Shown here one piece after another: positions 15,613 to 24,655 of a stretch of DNA of 36,451 bases. This DNA comes from Prolixibacteraceae bacterium (GTDB lineage Bacteria; Bacteroidota; Bacteroidia; Bacteroidales; Prolixibacteraceae): positions 1 through 36,451 of the forward strand of contig JAIBEZ010000065.1 of assembly GCA_019459485.1 (NCBI GenBank), written 5' to 3'. Position 1 is the first letter of the stretch. Every line of letters begins with the position of its first letter. Made by a program: the position numbers and the translations under genes. The notes under the pieces were generated by a model. It saw only the letters and a program-made list of their open reading frames with translations, was not told the origin of the DNA and did not search any database.

Positions 15613-18168
15613 TCAGCCGCATTTGGATGAACCGCAATCGGGACAAGTCAGGCAGCCTTCCTGATAGATTACATTGTGTGATGCACATTCTTCGCAAACA
15701 GCTCCTGCAGCAGCGGTTCCGTCGGGAATGTATTTTTTCAGCGCGCGGGCAACACCGGCTTTCCAACTGTTGATGGTTTCATTGTCAAACTGAAGGCTGG
15801 TAACCGTATCAACTACTTTGTGGATAGGCATTCCGTGACGCAAAATTCCGGAGATTAACTTGGCATAGTTCCAGAATACCGGGTTGAATTTGTACGACAG
15901 TCCTTCAATCGTGGTTTTGTAACCGCGTTTGTTTACGTATTGAAAATCGTACCGTTTAGTACCGTCAGGTTCAATGTTTTTAATGATTTTTCCGCCAGTG
16001 ATGGTGCGTGGCAATAAAATTCCGTCTTCATCGTCTGAAAGTCCGGTAAAGATCTCGTATGGACGTCCGTCAATGGTTCCGATGAAAGCCACCCATTTGT
16101 CTTTTGTATTCTGGAAACGAACCACATCTGCATCCAATTCAACGGGACGTTTGGTCGGGAATATGCTGTCTTTGGCTTCATCTTCTTTTTTGTGAGAAAT
16201 GAGTACACCAGAGCGGCAACCGTCGCGATAGACAGTCACGCCTTTGCATCCGCTTTTCCAGGCTTCGAAATATAGTTTTCCAACCAGTTCTTCGTCGGCA
16301 TCGGCTGGCAAATTAATGGTTACGCTGATCGAATGGTCCACCCATTTCTGGATTTTTCCCTGCATCCGCACTTTGTTCATCCAGTCAACATCGTTCGACG
16401 TTGCTTTGTAGTATGGCGATTTTTCAATCAGCAGATCCAGTTCTTCGTTCGAATAGTTTTTGCTCAGGTCGTGTCCGTTTACTTCCATCCAGTTTTTGAA
16501 CTGGTGGTGGAAAACGATGTATTCTTCCCATGAGTCACCCACTTCGTCAACAAAATCAACCTTTACGTCTTTATCGTTCGGGTTCACCTTCCGGCGGCGT
16601 TTGTATACCGGCATAAATACAGGTTCAATTCCTGAAGTGGTCTGGGTCATCAGGCTGGTTGTTCCGGTTGGAGCGATGGTTAACAGGGCAATGTTGCGAC
16701 GTCCGTATTTTACCATGTCCTCGTACAATCCTTCGTCTTCTTTGCGCAAACGTTTGATCATCGGGTTGTTATTTTCGCGATCGGTGCTGTAAATCGCGAA
16801 AGCGCCGCGTTCTTTGGCCATGTTCACCGACGAACGGTAGGCCTCAACAGCGACAGTTTTGTGAATCTCTTCGCTGAAATCAGTTGCATCGTCGCTTCCG
16901 TAGCGCAAACCCAATGATGCAAGCATATCACCTTCGGCAGTAATTCCAACTCCGGTACGACGTCCTTCTTTGGCTTTGGTTTGGATTTTCAGCCACATTG
17001 AGCGTTCAATGTGTTTGATGTCTTCGTTTTCTGGATCTTCGTCAATTTTTCCGAGAATGCCATTGATTTTTTCCAGTTCAAGATCAATGATGTCGTCCAT
17101 CATTCGTTGTGCATAAGCAACATGTTCCTTGAACAGTTCGAAATTGAATTTTGCTTTTGGGGTAAACGGATTTTCAACATACGAATTCAGGTTCACTGCA
17201 ATCAAACGGCAGCTATCGTAGGGGCACAAAGGGATTTCGCCGCAAGGATTGGTCGAAACGGTTTTGTATCCAAGGTCGGCGTAACAGTCCGGCACCGATT
17301 CCTTGATGATGGTATCCCAGAACAGGATTCCCGGTTCGGCTGATTTCCATGCATTGTGAACGATTTTTTTCCAGAGATTGGTTGCGTCAATTTCTTTGGT
17401 GTATTTGGGATTTTTTGCGTCGATCGGATACTGGGTCATGTATTTTTCACCCGCTTCGATGGCCTGCATAAAATCGTCGTGAATTTTCACCGAAACATTT
17501 GCGCCGGTTACTTTCCCCTGATCCATTTTTGCATCGATAAAGGATTCCGCATCCGGATGTTTGATTGAAACCGAAAGCATCAAGGCACCACGGCGTCCAT
17601 CCTGTGCAACTTCGCGGGTCGAATTTGAATAGCGTTCCATGAAAGGAACGATGCCGGTTGAGGTCAGCGCCGAGTTTTTAACCGGAGAGCCTTTTGGCCG
17701 GATGTGAGAAAGATCGTGGCCCACGCCACCGCGGCGTTTCATTAACTGAACCTGTTCCTGATCAACTTTCAGAATTCCTCCGTACGAATCGGAATGTCCT
17801 TCGTTGCCAATCACGAAACAGTTTGAAAGCGAAGCAATCTGGAAATCGTTTCCGATTCCGGTCATCGGTCCGCCCTGTGGAACGATGTATTTAAAGTCTT
17901 TCAGGAGGGCGAAAATCTGTTCTTCACTCATCGGATTTTCGTAATTCTTTTCAATTCTGGCAATTTCCGAAGCCAGGCGACGGTGCATATCATCCGGAGT
18001 CAGTTCATAGAGGTTGCCGAACGAATCCTTCAATGCATACTTGTTTACCCAGACCCTTGCAGCAAGGTCGTCTCCCTTAAAATATATTTGCGATGCTTTG
18101 TAAGCTTCGTCCGGGGAGTAAGTCGTTTTGCCCGTTTGGGGCTCAATTGCCACGTTTTTAAATGTCAT
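15613..18168 (-). CDS. nrdJ: Adenosylcobalamin-dependent (class II) ribonucleoside-diphosphate reductase NrdJ
   Basis: Reduces ribonucleotides to deoxyribonucleotides using B12 and needs no oxygen, so it works in anaerobic and aerobic conditions. 851 residues. The conserved blocks include DDLAARVWVNKYAL, GGPMTGIGNDFQIASLSNCFV, KRRGGVGHDLSHIRPKGSPV, the radical-site NPCGEIPLCPYDSC near residue 306, GRRTGVGITAEGDMLASLGLRYG, and IAPTGTTSLMTQTTSGIEPVF. The TSCPD-like C-terminal region and the terminal CEECASHNVIYQEGCLTCPDCG zinc-ribbon/redox Cys cluster are intact. It is monocistronic, ended by a strong terminator. No cobalamin riboswitch was recognised upstream. Confidence 0.95.
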   Translation of the reverse strand: MTFKNVAIEPQTGKTTYSPDEAYKASQIYFKGDDLAARVWVNKYALKDSFGNLYELTPDDMHRRLASEIARIEKNYENPMSEEQIFALLKDFKYIVPQGGPMTGIGNDFQIASLSNCFVIGNEGHSDSYGGILKVDQEQVQLMKRRGGVGHDLSHIRPKGSPVKNSALTSTGIVPFMERYSNSTREVAQDGRRGALMLSVSIKHPDAESFIDAKMDQGKVTGANVSVKIHDDFMQAIEAGEKYMTQYPIDAKNPKYTKEIDATNLWKKIVHNAWKSAEPGILFWDTIIKESVPDCYADLGYKTVSTNPCGEIPLCPYDSCRLIAVNLNSYVENPFTPKAKFNFELFKEHVAYAQRMMDDIIDLELEKINGILGKIDEDPENEDIKHIERSMWLKIQTKAKEGRRTGVGITAEGDMLASLGLRYGSDDATDFSEEIHKTVAVEAYRSSVNMAKERGAFAIYSTDRENNNPMIKRLRKEDEGLYEDMVKYGRRNIALLTIAPTGTTSLMTQTTSGIEPVFMPVYKRRRKVNPNDKDVKVDFVDEVGDSWEEYIVFHHQFKNWMEVNGHDLSKNYSNEELDLLIEKSPYYKATSNDVDWMNKVRMQGKIQKWVDHSISVTINLPADADEELVGKLYFEAWKSGCKGVTVYRDGCRSGVLISHKKEDEAKDSIFPTKRPVELDADVVRFQNTKDKWVAFIGTIDGRPYEIFTGLSDDEDGILLPRTITGGKIIKNIEPDGTKRYDFQYVNKRGYKTTIEGLSYKFNPVFWNYAKLISGILRHGMPIHKVVDTVTSLQFDNETINSWKAGVARALKKYIPDGTAAAGAVCEECASHNVIYQEGCLTCPDCGSSKCG

Positions 18169-18485
18169 AACCTGAAGATTTGATCTTTAATAAATTGTTA
18201 ATCGGTTGTAAATGTGTTGCGAAATAAGTTTTTGAGATGACTTTTTTGCCGTATGCAATATAGGGTCTGTACTCGAAAAAAAGAATACAAAATTTAGAAT
18301 TAAATACAGAAGTTATCAACTTGTCGATGTTAGTATATTAAAAATGAGACTACTAACAATTGTAATGTTGAAAAAAGTTTACAAAAATGAAAATTATTTT
18401 TCAGGAAATGAAGAATTGAAAATACCCAACATGGCTAAAACAAAGCTGTTTGGGCTTGTTGTAGCCTGAACTTACTTTTGAATTC
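18169..18485. other. Intergenic region upstream of nrdJ, no gene seen
   Basis: 317 bp of AT-rich sequence that must contain the nrdJ promoter. I found no TAnnTTTG word in the right orientation, no convincing NrdR-box pair and no B12-box sequence. The waaA stop lies at its right edge. Confidence 0.5.
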
Positions 18486-19730
18486 CTAAATTGGAAGTTT
18501 GTTGAAAACTTTGCTGACAATGGTTTTTGTTGCGCCCAGGTTTTGTTGTGTGAAACTGATGCAGGCGGTAGTAATTTCTTTTCGTTTTTCGGTATCAGTA
18601 AGCAATGTATCAAGTATTGCTTTTACTCCTGAATAATCATTCACGGGGTGGGCAATGCCAAGCTTAACCATGGTAGTTGCTTCGTTAAACCTCAGGTAGT
18701 TGGGGCCAAAAACGATGGGCATTCCGAAGATGGCAGCTTCCAGCGTGTTGTGAATTCCAACGCCAAACCCACCTCCAATATAAGCCAGATCGGCGTATTT
18801 ATATACCGACGAAAGCAATCCGATCGTATCTATTAAAAGTACCTGTTTGTTCATAACCGTTTCGGCAGTTGCTTCTGTATAACAAATAACAGGAGTTTTC
18901 AACTGACTTATCAACCGGTCGATGTTTCCTTTTTTAGTTTCGTGGGGTGCAATCACAAATTTAGTTTCAGGATGCGCATGAATGTATTCAATCAGTAAAT
19001 CCTCGTCGGGTTTCCAGGTACTCCCGGCAACCACCAGTTGGCTGTTTCCCCTGAATTTTTCAATCAGCGGAATGTCTTTTCCGTTTCGGGCAATTTCAGC
19101 TACGCGGTCGAACCGGGTGTCGCCGGCTTTGGTCGCATTTGTTACTCCAATGCCGGCCAGTAATTTAACCGATTGCTCATCCTGAACAAAAAAGTGACTG
19201 AACCCAAACAACATTTTGCGATACCATTTTCCCCAAGGAGTATTTTTGAAGAAAAGCTGATTCTCCCGGAAAATGGCAGAAACGAGGTAGAGCGGAATAT
19301 GTTGATTTTTTAATTCCTGAATATAATGAAACCAGAATTCGTACTTCACAAAGAAAACGACTTCAGGATTAACCAATTTAATCAGTTTTCGTGCATTGCT
19401 TTTTGTATCGGCAGGCAAATAACAGGTATAATCGGCCAGCTCGTAATTTTTCCTGATTTCGTATCCTGAAGGTGAGAAGAAAGTTAGGAGAATTCTGTAT
19501 TCGGGATATTGCTTTTTGATGGCTTCAATTACCGGCCTGCCTTGTTCAAATTCGCCCAACGAAGCGCAATGAACCCAGATGATTGGCCGGTCGTGTTTGA
19601 TTTTATTAGATAATTCATCGAAAACGCTTCGGCGTCCTTTTAATATCTGGCCTGCTTTTAAATTGAAAGGCGCAGCCAGTCGTATGAGAATGGAATAAAT
19701 GAAAATGGAGAGATTGTAAATGAAGTTCAT
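18486..19730 (-). CDS. waaA: 3-deoxy-D-manno-octulosonic acid (Kdo) transferase WaaA
   Basis: Transfers Kdo from CMP-Kdo to lipid A precursor in lipopolysaccharide synthesis (EC 2.4.99.12, GT30), at the inner face of the inner membrane. The 414 residues match the usual length. An N-terminal membrane anchor (NFIYNLSIFIYSILIRLA) precedes a GT-B fold. The catalytic Glu60 lies in CASLGEFEQGRP; VVFFVKYEFWFHYI, LVSAIFRENQLFF, VQDEQSVKLL, GDTRFDRV, FVIAPHE and the CMP-Kdo-binding YIGGGFGVGIHNTLEAA are all present. Single or dual Kdo transfer cannot be decided by reading. A -7 word (TATATTTG) lies at 19778-19785 on the minus strand. Confidence 0.95.
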   Translation of the reverse strand: MNFIYNLSIFIYSILIRLAAPFNLKAGQILKGRRSVFDELSNKIKHDRPIIWVHCASLGEFEQGRPVIEAIKKQYPEYRILLTFFSPSGYEIRKNYELADYTCYLPADTKSNARKLIKLVNPEVVFFVKYEFWFHYIQELKNQHIPLYLVSAIFRENQLFFKNTPWGKWYRKMLFGFSHFFVQDEQSVKLLAGIGVTNATKAGDTRFDRVAEIARNGKDIPLIEKFRGNSQLVVAGSTWKPDEDLLIEYIHAHPETKFVIAPHETKKGNIDRLISQLKTPVICYTEATAETVMNKQVLLIDTIGLLSSVYKYADLAYIGGGFGVGIHNTLEAAIFGMPIVFGPNYLRFNEATTMVKLGIAHPVNDYSGVKAILDTLLTDTEKRKEITTACISFTQQNLGATKTIVSKVFNKLPI

Positions 19731-19777
19731 TCAGCGTATTTTTAATTTTTTTCGGCTCTGTTAGGTTTGGTGCGGAG

Positions 19778-19785
19778 CAAATATA
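19778..19785 (-). promoter_or_regulatory. Candidate -7 box of waaA
   Basis: The minus strand reads TATATTTG, 48 bp before the waaA ATG. No TTTG is seen at -33, where the palindromic element at 19797 begins. Confidence 0.45.
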
Positions 19786-19796
19786 CCGTTTTTAAA

Positions 19797-19958
19797 AGGT
19801 GCAGCGCACCATAATATTTGTAGATTGAATAGCGAATTGAGTACAACAGGTGCAGCGCACCGAAATATCACTGTCAAAATGCTTAAATATTTCGGTGCGC
19901 TGCACCTTACAATAATTGGATTAACCTCATTTCTACAAATATTATGCGGCTCTGCCGC
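19797..19958. repeat. 162-bp nested palindromic element
   Basis: The inner arms 19848-19868 and 19887-19907 are a perfect 21-bp inverted repeat beginning AGGTGCAGCGCACCG. The outer arms share ATAATATTTGTAGA (19811-19824) and its inverse (19932-19945). GGTGCAGCGCACC also occurs at 19798, so three of the four tips are the same GC-rich mini-palindrome; the fourth tip is a different one (GCGGCTCTGCCGC, 19946-19958). It is non-coding and sits between waaA and rnhA. Confidence 0.85.
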
Positions 19959-20015
19959 TTTCTGATAATGAATGTAAATGATTGGTTACCATCAGCATTT
20001 ATTAGAAAGCCTTTT

Positions 20016-20471
20016 TTACAGGCTCGCCAGATAACCGATGTCTTTTGGTAACCGGGGTTGCAGCGACGCTTCCACCGCCAACTGGTCGCAACGTTCGTTC
20101 TCCGGAATATCGGCGTGTCCTTTTACCCATACAAATTTCACTTTGTGCTTTTGGTAGATTTTCAGGAAACGAAGCCAAAGGTCTTCATTCTTTTTGCCCT
20201 TGAACCTGATTTTAACCCAATTCCAGATCCATCCTTTTTCAACAGCATCCACTACATATTTCGAGTCGGAATAAATGGTTACCTGCGAGTTTTCGATTTT
20301 CAGCGCTTCCAGCGCGACAATTACAGCCAGCAATTCCATCCGGTTATTGGTAGTAATTTCAAATCCGCCGGACAATTCTTTTCTGAATTGTCCCGACATC
20401 AGAACTGCCCCGTACCCTCCCGGACCCGGATTCCCGCGTGCGGCGCCATCAGTGTAGATTGTAATGTTCAA
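20016..20471 (-). CDS. rnhA: Ribonuclease HI
   Basis: Cleaves the RNA strand of RNA-DNA hybrids. 151 residues with the complete active site: Asp8 (YTDGAARGNPG), Glu46 (NNRMELLAV), Asp69 (YSDSKYVV), His119 (KGHADIPENE) and Asp129 (CDQLA). The start is TTG, in the 4-nt overlap TTGA with the stop of the upstream S46 peptidase gene; the next in-frame ATG (Met26) lies past Asp8, so TTG must be used. The two genes are therefore coupled. RNase HII is also encoded in this window (31960-32571). Confidence 0.95.
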   Translation of the reverse strand: MNITIYTDGAARGNPGPGGYGAVLMSGQFRKELSGGFEITTNNRMELLAVIVALEALKIENSQVTIYSDSKYVVDAVEKGWIWNWVKIRFKGKKNEDLWLRFLKIYQKHKVKFVWVKGHADIPENERCDQLAVEASLQPRLPKDIGYLASL

Positions 20472-22621
20472 TTTACGATTGTCATTTCATCGATGAGGTT
20501 TTTTGCCCCGGCCATTTTATCGATCGTCCAGAGTACAAACCGAATGTCAACATTGATGCATTTTTGTATCTCGTTTTCAAATGCCAGGTCACCGCTCATT
20601 GCTTCCCAGTTTCCATCGAAAGCGACTCCGATCAGTTCTCCGTTTGCATTGATGACAGGGCTTCCGGAGTTCCCGCCGGTTATGTCGTTGTTGGTAATGA
20701 AGCAGGTTCGCAGTTCTCCGTTCTGATCGGCATAACGGCCATAATCTTTGGCTTCGTATAGTTCTTTCAGTTTGGCAGGTACAGCAAACTCATCATCGCC
20801 GGGAATTTCTTTTTCGATGTACCCGCGTAAAGTGGTGTAATAATTATACTTAACTCCATCGCGCGGAATGTAATCGCTCACGGTGCCATACGTTAAACGC
20901 ATGCTCGAATTGGCGTCAGGATAAAAATTCTTATCGGCTTCCATTTCCATCAGTCCGCCGACAAACAGGCGGTTTCCTTTGTCAAGCGCCTCAGTCGTTT
21001 TTTCAGTTTCCTTGCCAATTATCGACATCATCCTGAAAATTTCGAGCGAGGCCTGGAAAAGAGGATCTTTTTCAAGGACTTTTGCTTTTGGGCGTTCAAA
21101 AAATGCAGTCAATTTCTCCTGACTTCCGAAAACTGATTTTGCGTATAATTCCTTCGTATATTTCTCGAAATCGTTGTCATATTTCGACTTAACTACATGA
21201 AAGAATGGCGGATGATATTGTGGTGCTACATTTTCCTGATAGACTTTGAAAAGTGCCCCTGCGATTTTCTGATCGGTAATTGGGTCGTAATCCTTAAAGA
21301 ACTGGTCGAGGCCATCTTTCACCCTTTCGGTTGCCAGGTTAACACGCTCCGAGTTTTTGTCAGCTTTCAGCGCATCGTAAAGTGGCCTCGTACGATAGGC
21401 AAAATAGAATATTTCAGGTCCGCGTACCATTGCTTCCATCATGTATTCCATTGCTTTTTCATCTTCCACTTCCCTGTACGAACCGGCAATCATTTGAAGC
21501 GCTTCCCCGTATTTGGCTTTTCGTGCCTCATCGGCATTTACCCATTTTGTAAACTTATCCTCCAATTGTTTTTTCTGCTCAATTACATTCAGGTTTTGAA
21601 GTCCTTTGTTTTGCCCGATGCTGTATTTGTAATAGTTTGAACTGACTGCATATTTTGACGCATACATGATTTTGGATTGCTGCGACGAACGCATGAAATC
21701 TTTCATGATCCGCTGTTTTTCGGCACGTACATTAATTCTGGCCGGATTTGTAACCGCCATGGTATAATTTATTCCGTGGGAAGTTTTATAACGGTTGGTG
21801 GTTCCGGGATATCCGAGAATCATGGCAAAATCGTCTAATTTATAGCCTTTCAGCGAGATGGGTAAGTGGTGTTTTGGTTTATACGGAACATTGTCTTTCG
21901 AGTAGGCAGCCGGTTTTCCATCTTTTCCGCAATAAATACGGAACATGCTGAAATCGGCGGTATGCCGTGGCCACATCCAGTTATCGGTATCGCCGCCGAA
22001 TTTTCCCATCGACTGCGGTGGAGCGCCCACCAAACGAATGTCGCGGAAAGTTTCGTAAACGAACAGGTAATATTTGTTGTCTTCGTACAGCGGTTGAACG
22101 CGCGCATCATAATGGGTATCAAGACTCGCCTCTTTTTGAATTCTTGATGAAATCTCACGGACTTTATTGCTCCGTTCGTCTTCAGTCATACTGTCGTTTA
22201 ATTCAGGAATTATTTGCGAAGTAACATCCTCGAAATTAATAAGAAACGAAGCGCTTTTCCCCGGATTTGGCAATTCATCTTCTTTTGTTTTTGCCCAGAA
22301 ACCGTCTTTCAGGTAATCATGTTCAACCGTGCTGTGTTGCTGTATTTCATCAAATCCGCAATGGTGGTTGGTCAGCAGCAATCCTTCAGCCGAGATAAGT
22401 TCTGCGGTGCACGAACCGTGATCAAGCGACACGACTGCATCTTTCAGGCTCGAATTATTTATATTGTATATTTCTTCAGGACTAATCTTTAATCCCAACT
22501 GTTTCATTTGGTTGATATTCAACTTCTCAATCAACGCCGGTAACCACATCCCCTCATCTGCTTTCACTGTTCCCGACAAAAAAACCGGCAGTAGAGCTAC
22601 TAAAACTAAAAATCGTCTCAT
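20468..22621 (-). CDS. S46-family dipeptidyl-peptidase, DPP7-like
   Basis: Serine peptidase of the periplasm that releases dipeptides from peptide N-termini. The start at 22621 (MRRFLVLVALLPVFLSGTVKA, signal peptide) is preferred over an ATG at 22678 because a well-formed promoter lies between them; 717 residues. The catalytic His is in LLTNHHCGFDEIQ near residue 86 and the Ser in GGNSGSPV near 653. The residue 18 after that Ser is Gly (FDGNWEAMSGD); in S46 enzymes Gly here goes with DPP7-type hydrophobic specificity and Arg with DPP11-type Asp/Glu specificity. The mature N-terminus DEGMW matches the family. Its stop overlaps the rnhA start. It probably supports peptide use as a carbon and energy source. 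Confidence 0.93.
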   Translation of the reverse strand: MRRFLVLVALLPVFLSGTVKADEGMWLPALIEKLNINQMKQLGLKISPEEIYNINNSSLKDAVVSLDHGSCTAELISAEGLLLTNHHCGFDEIQQHSTVEHDYLKDGFWAKTKEDELPNPGKSASFLINFEDVTSQIIPELNDSMTEDERSNKVREISSRIQKEASLDTHYDARVQPLYEDNKYYLFVYETFRDIRLVGAPPQSMGKFGGDTDNWMWPRHTADFSMFRIYCGKDGKPAAYSKDNVPYKPKHHLPISLKGYKLDDFAMILGYPGTTNRYKTSHGINYTMAVTNPARINVRAEKQRIMKDFMRSSQQSKIMYASKYAVSSNYYKYSIGQNKGLQNLNVIEQKKQLEDKFTKWVNADEARKAKYGEALQMIAGSYREVEDEKAMEYMMEAMVRGPEIFYFAYRTRPLYDALKADKNSERVNLATERVKDGLDQFFKDYDPITDQKIAGALFKVYQENVAPQYHPPFFHVVKSKYDNDFEKYTKELYAKSVFGSQEKLTAFFERPKAKVLEKDPLFQASLEIFRMMSIIGKETEKTTEALDKGNRLFVGGLMEMEADKNFYPDANSSMRLTYGTVSDYIPRDGVKYNYYTTLRGYIEKEIPGDDEFAVPAKLKELYEAKDYGRYADQNGELRTCFITNNDITGGNSGSPVINANGELIGVAFDGNWEAMSGDLAFENEIQKCINVDIRFVLWTIDKMAGAKNLIDEMTIVN

Positions 22622-22660
22622 CTGAAAAATAAAAATATAAATACTAAAATAACTAAACGG

Positions 22661-22690
22661 CAAAGATATGTATATCATCTTATTTGCAAA
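22661..22690 (-). promoter_or_regulatory. Promoter of the S46 peptidase-rnhA operon
   Basis: On the minus strand TTTG (22687-22690), an 18-bp spacer and TATCTTTG (22661-22668) fit the Bacteroidota promoter. The transcript should start near 22654, 33 nt before the ATG at 22621. This rules out the upstream ATG. Confidence 0.75.
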
Positions 22691-22815
22691 TCTTTTTACC
22701 GCCTGCGTTGGGAAAAATCATGTTAATAATAATTAATAAACGCTACGGTTCGATCAAAAACCTTGATAATTACCAGCTATATGGACAAATGTATTTTTCA
22801 ACCTTTGGGAAATGC

Positions 22816-22823
22816 TATCTTTG
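22816..22823 (+). promoter_or_regulatory. -7 box of gltX
   Basis: TATCTTTG matches TAnnTTTG and places the transcript start near 22830, about 17 nt before the chosen ATG. The -33 position is T-rich (22794-22798) without an exact TTTG. Confidence 0.6.
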
Positions 22824-22846
22824 TCGAAAATTTAATCAGCATAAAA

Positions 22847-24376
22847 ATGGAAAGAAAAGTCAGGGTACGTTTTGCCCCAAGTCCTACAGGCCCGCTTCAC
22901 ATGGGTGGTGTGCGCACTGCTTTGTTTAATTACTTGTTTGCCAAAAAGCATGGAGGCGATTTCCTGTTGCGCATTGAAGATACCGATCAGAACCGATATG
23001 TTCCGGGAGCCGAAGAATACATCATCGAATCATTGAAATGGTGTGGTTTGGTGCCGGACGAGGGTGTTGGTTTTGGCGGTAAATTTGGGCCTTACAGACA
23101 GAGCGAACGCAAACCAATGTACAAAAAATATGCTGACTCGCTGATTGAAAATGGCTTTGCTTATTATTCGTTCGATACCGCCGAAGAGTTGGATGAACTT
23201 CGCAAACAGGCAGAAGCCGGGAAACAGGTTTTTTCGTACGATTTACATACCCGCAACGGTTTGAAAAATTCGCTCACCCTTTCTCCTGAAGAAGTTCAGG
23301 AGAGATTACAAAGCGGACAACAATACGTGATCAGGTTTAAAATGCCCGAAAACCGCGAGATTGTTGACGAAGATTTGATTCGCGGACGCGTGTCGTTCAA
23401 TACCAATCAGCTCGACGACAAAGTTTTGTTCAAGTCTGACGGAATGCCAACTTACCATTTGGCCAATGTGGTTGACGATCACCTGATGCAAATCACGCAT
23501 GTGATCCGTGGCGAAGAATGGCTGCCATCTATGCCACTGCATATTTTGTTGTACGAATCGCTCGGGATTTCCGAAACACGGCCAAAGTTTTCTCACCTTC
23601 CACTCATCCTGAAACCTGAAGGAAAAGGAAAGCTAAGCAAACGCGATGGCGATAAACTTGGATTTCCGGTTTTTCCATTGCTTTGGAAAGATCCTGAAAC
23701 AGGTGATATTTCGAGAAGTTACCGCGAGGATGGTTATTTCCCTGAGGCTTTCATCAATATGCTGGCTTTATTGGGTTGGAACCCCGGGACAGAGCAGGAA
23801 TTTTTCTCGATGGACGAACTAATTGAAAGTTTCGATCTGACACGCGTAATAAAATCAGGTGCACGTTTCGATCCGGAGAAAGCGAAATGGTTCAACCGCC
23901 ATTACATGCAGCAAAAAACACCTGCACAACTGTCCGGTTTGTTTTTACCTATCCTGAAGGAAAAAGGAATAACTCCGGATTTGCAGCAACTCGAACGGAT
24001 TGTTGGAATGATTCAGGAACGGTGCGAATTTGTGAAAGACATCTGGACACAGGCGCATTTCTTTTTTCAGGCTCCCGAAAGCTACGATGAAAAAACCGTA
24101 AAATCGAAATGGAAAGCCGATACCAGCGAAAAGTTGCAGGCAATTTCTGAACTGTTTGCAACTGTTTCAGAATGGAAAGCCGAATCGATCAAAGAAAGTT
24201 TCTCGGCATTTATGACCTCCAAAGAATGGGGTTTCGGAGCAGTGATGGTTCCAATCCGCCTTGCTTTGGTGGGTGGAAGCAGCGGTCCCGACCTGTTCGA
24301 AATCTGTGAATTGATTGGAAAACAGGAAACAATAGGAAGGATCGGAAAGGCTTGTGAGAAAATTATTCTGAATTAG
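22847..24376 (+). CDS. gltX: Glutamyl-tRNA synthetase
   Basis: Charges tRNA-Glu with glutamate (EC 6.1.1.17). The start at 22847 (MERKVRVRFAPSPTG) is chosen because it begins at the family N-terminus and follows a -7 box; an in-frame ATG at 22763 would lie upstream of the promoter. 509 residues. Class I signatures are present: the HIGH-type motif HMGG (18-21) after APSPTGP, and the KMSKS-type motif KLSKRDG. EDTDQNR, GVGFGGKFGPYRQSER, YHLANVVDDHLM and THVIRGEEWLPS are typical, as is the helical anticodon-binding C-terminal third. It is divergent from the S46 peptidase gene. Confidence 0.97.
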   Translation: MERKVRVRFAPSPTGPLHMGGVRTALFNYLFAKKHGGDFLLRIEDTDQNRYVPGAEEYIIESLKWCGLVPDEGVGFGGKFGPYRQSERKPMYKKYADSLIENGFAYYSFDTAEELDELRKQAEAGKQVFSYDLHTRNGLKNSLTLSPEEVQERLQSGQQYVIRFKMPENREIVDEDLIRGRVSFNTNQLDDKVLFKSDGMPTYHLANVVDDHLMQITHVIRGEEWLPSMPLHILLYESLGISETRPKFSHLPLILKPEGKGKLSKRDGDKLGFPVFPLLWKDPETGDISRSYREDGYFPEAFINMLALLGWNPGTEQEFFSMDELIESFDLTRVIKSGARFDPEKAKWFNRHYMQQKTPAQLSGLFLPILKEKGITPDLQQLERIVGMIQERCEFVKDIWTQAHFFFQAPESYDEKTVKSKWKADTSEKLQAISELFATVSEWKAESIKESFSAFMTSKEWGFGAVMVPIRLALVGGSSGPDLFEICELIGKQETIGRIGKACEKIILN

Positions 24377-24390
24377 CGTGTTGGTTTTCT

Positions 24391-24398
24391 TATCTTTG
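24391..24398 (+). promoter_or_regulatory. -7 box of the PemK-type module
   Basis: TATCTTTG, a full TAnnTTTG match, 18 bp before the antitoxin ATG and 15 bp after the gltX stop. No clear -33 box. Confidence 0.55.
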
Positions 24399-24415
24399 GG
24401 AAAAACTGAAATGCA

Positions 24416-24655
24416 ATGAGAGCAATTGAAATTAAGGGAAAAACAGATAAGTTAGGGCATCTGAAAATTGATTATAATCTCAATAAATCAGAACGAAATG
24501 TTCGTGTTTTGATTTTAGTTGAAGAAGATTCTTATGAAGTTGAAGAAGAGAAACTTTGGATGAATTCGATTTCAAGGAATCCTGCTTTCGATTTTTTAAG
24601 TGAACCTTCGGAAGATATCTACACACCAAAAGACGGAGAACCATTTAATGATTAA
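24416..24655 (+). CDS. Putative antitoxin of a PemK/MazF module
   Basis: 79 residues (MRAIEIKGKTDKLGHLKIDY...). Size, an N-terminal beta-rich half (KGKTDKLGHLKIDYNL, VRVLILVEE) and an acidic C-terminal half (EEEKLW, SEPSEDIYTPKDGEPFND) resemble small antitoxins with a folded DNA-binding or dimerisation N-terminus and a disordered toxin-binding tail. It overlaps the downstream PemK/MazF-like gene by 8 bp, and that partnership is the main support for the call. No named antitoxin family was recognised with certainty. Confidence 0.65.
   Translation: MRAIEIKGKTDKLGHLKIDYNLNKSERNVRVLILVEEDSYEVEEEKLWMNSISRNPAFDFLSEPSEDIYTPKDGEPFND

Noticed and set aside
18169-18485. Cobalamin riboswitch upstream of nrdJ
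   Set aside because: I searched for the B12-box core and a long structured leader and found neither. The enzyme needs B12 but that alone is not evidence.
20058-20726. 222-residue plus-strand open frame
   Set aside because: It runs antisense across rnhA and the S46 peptidase gene, both well supported, and has no family-like motifs.
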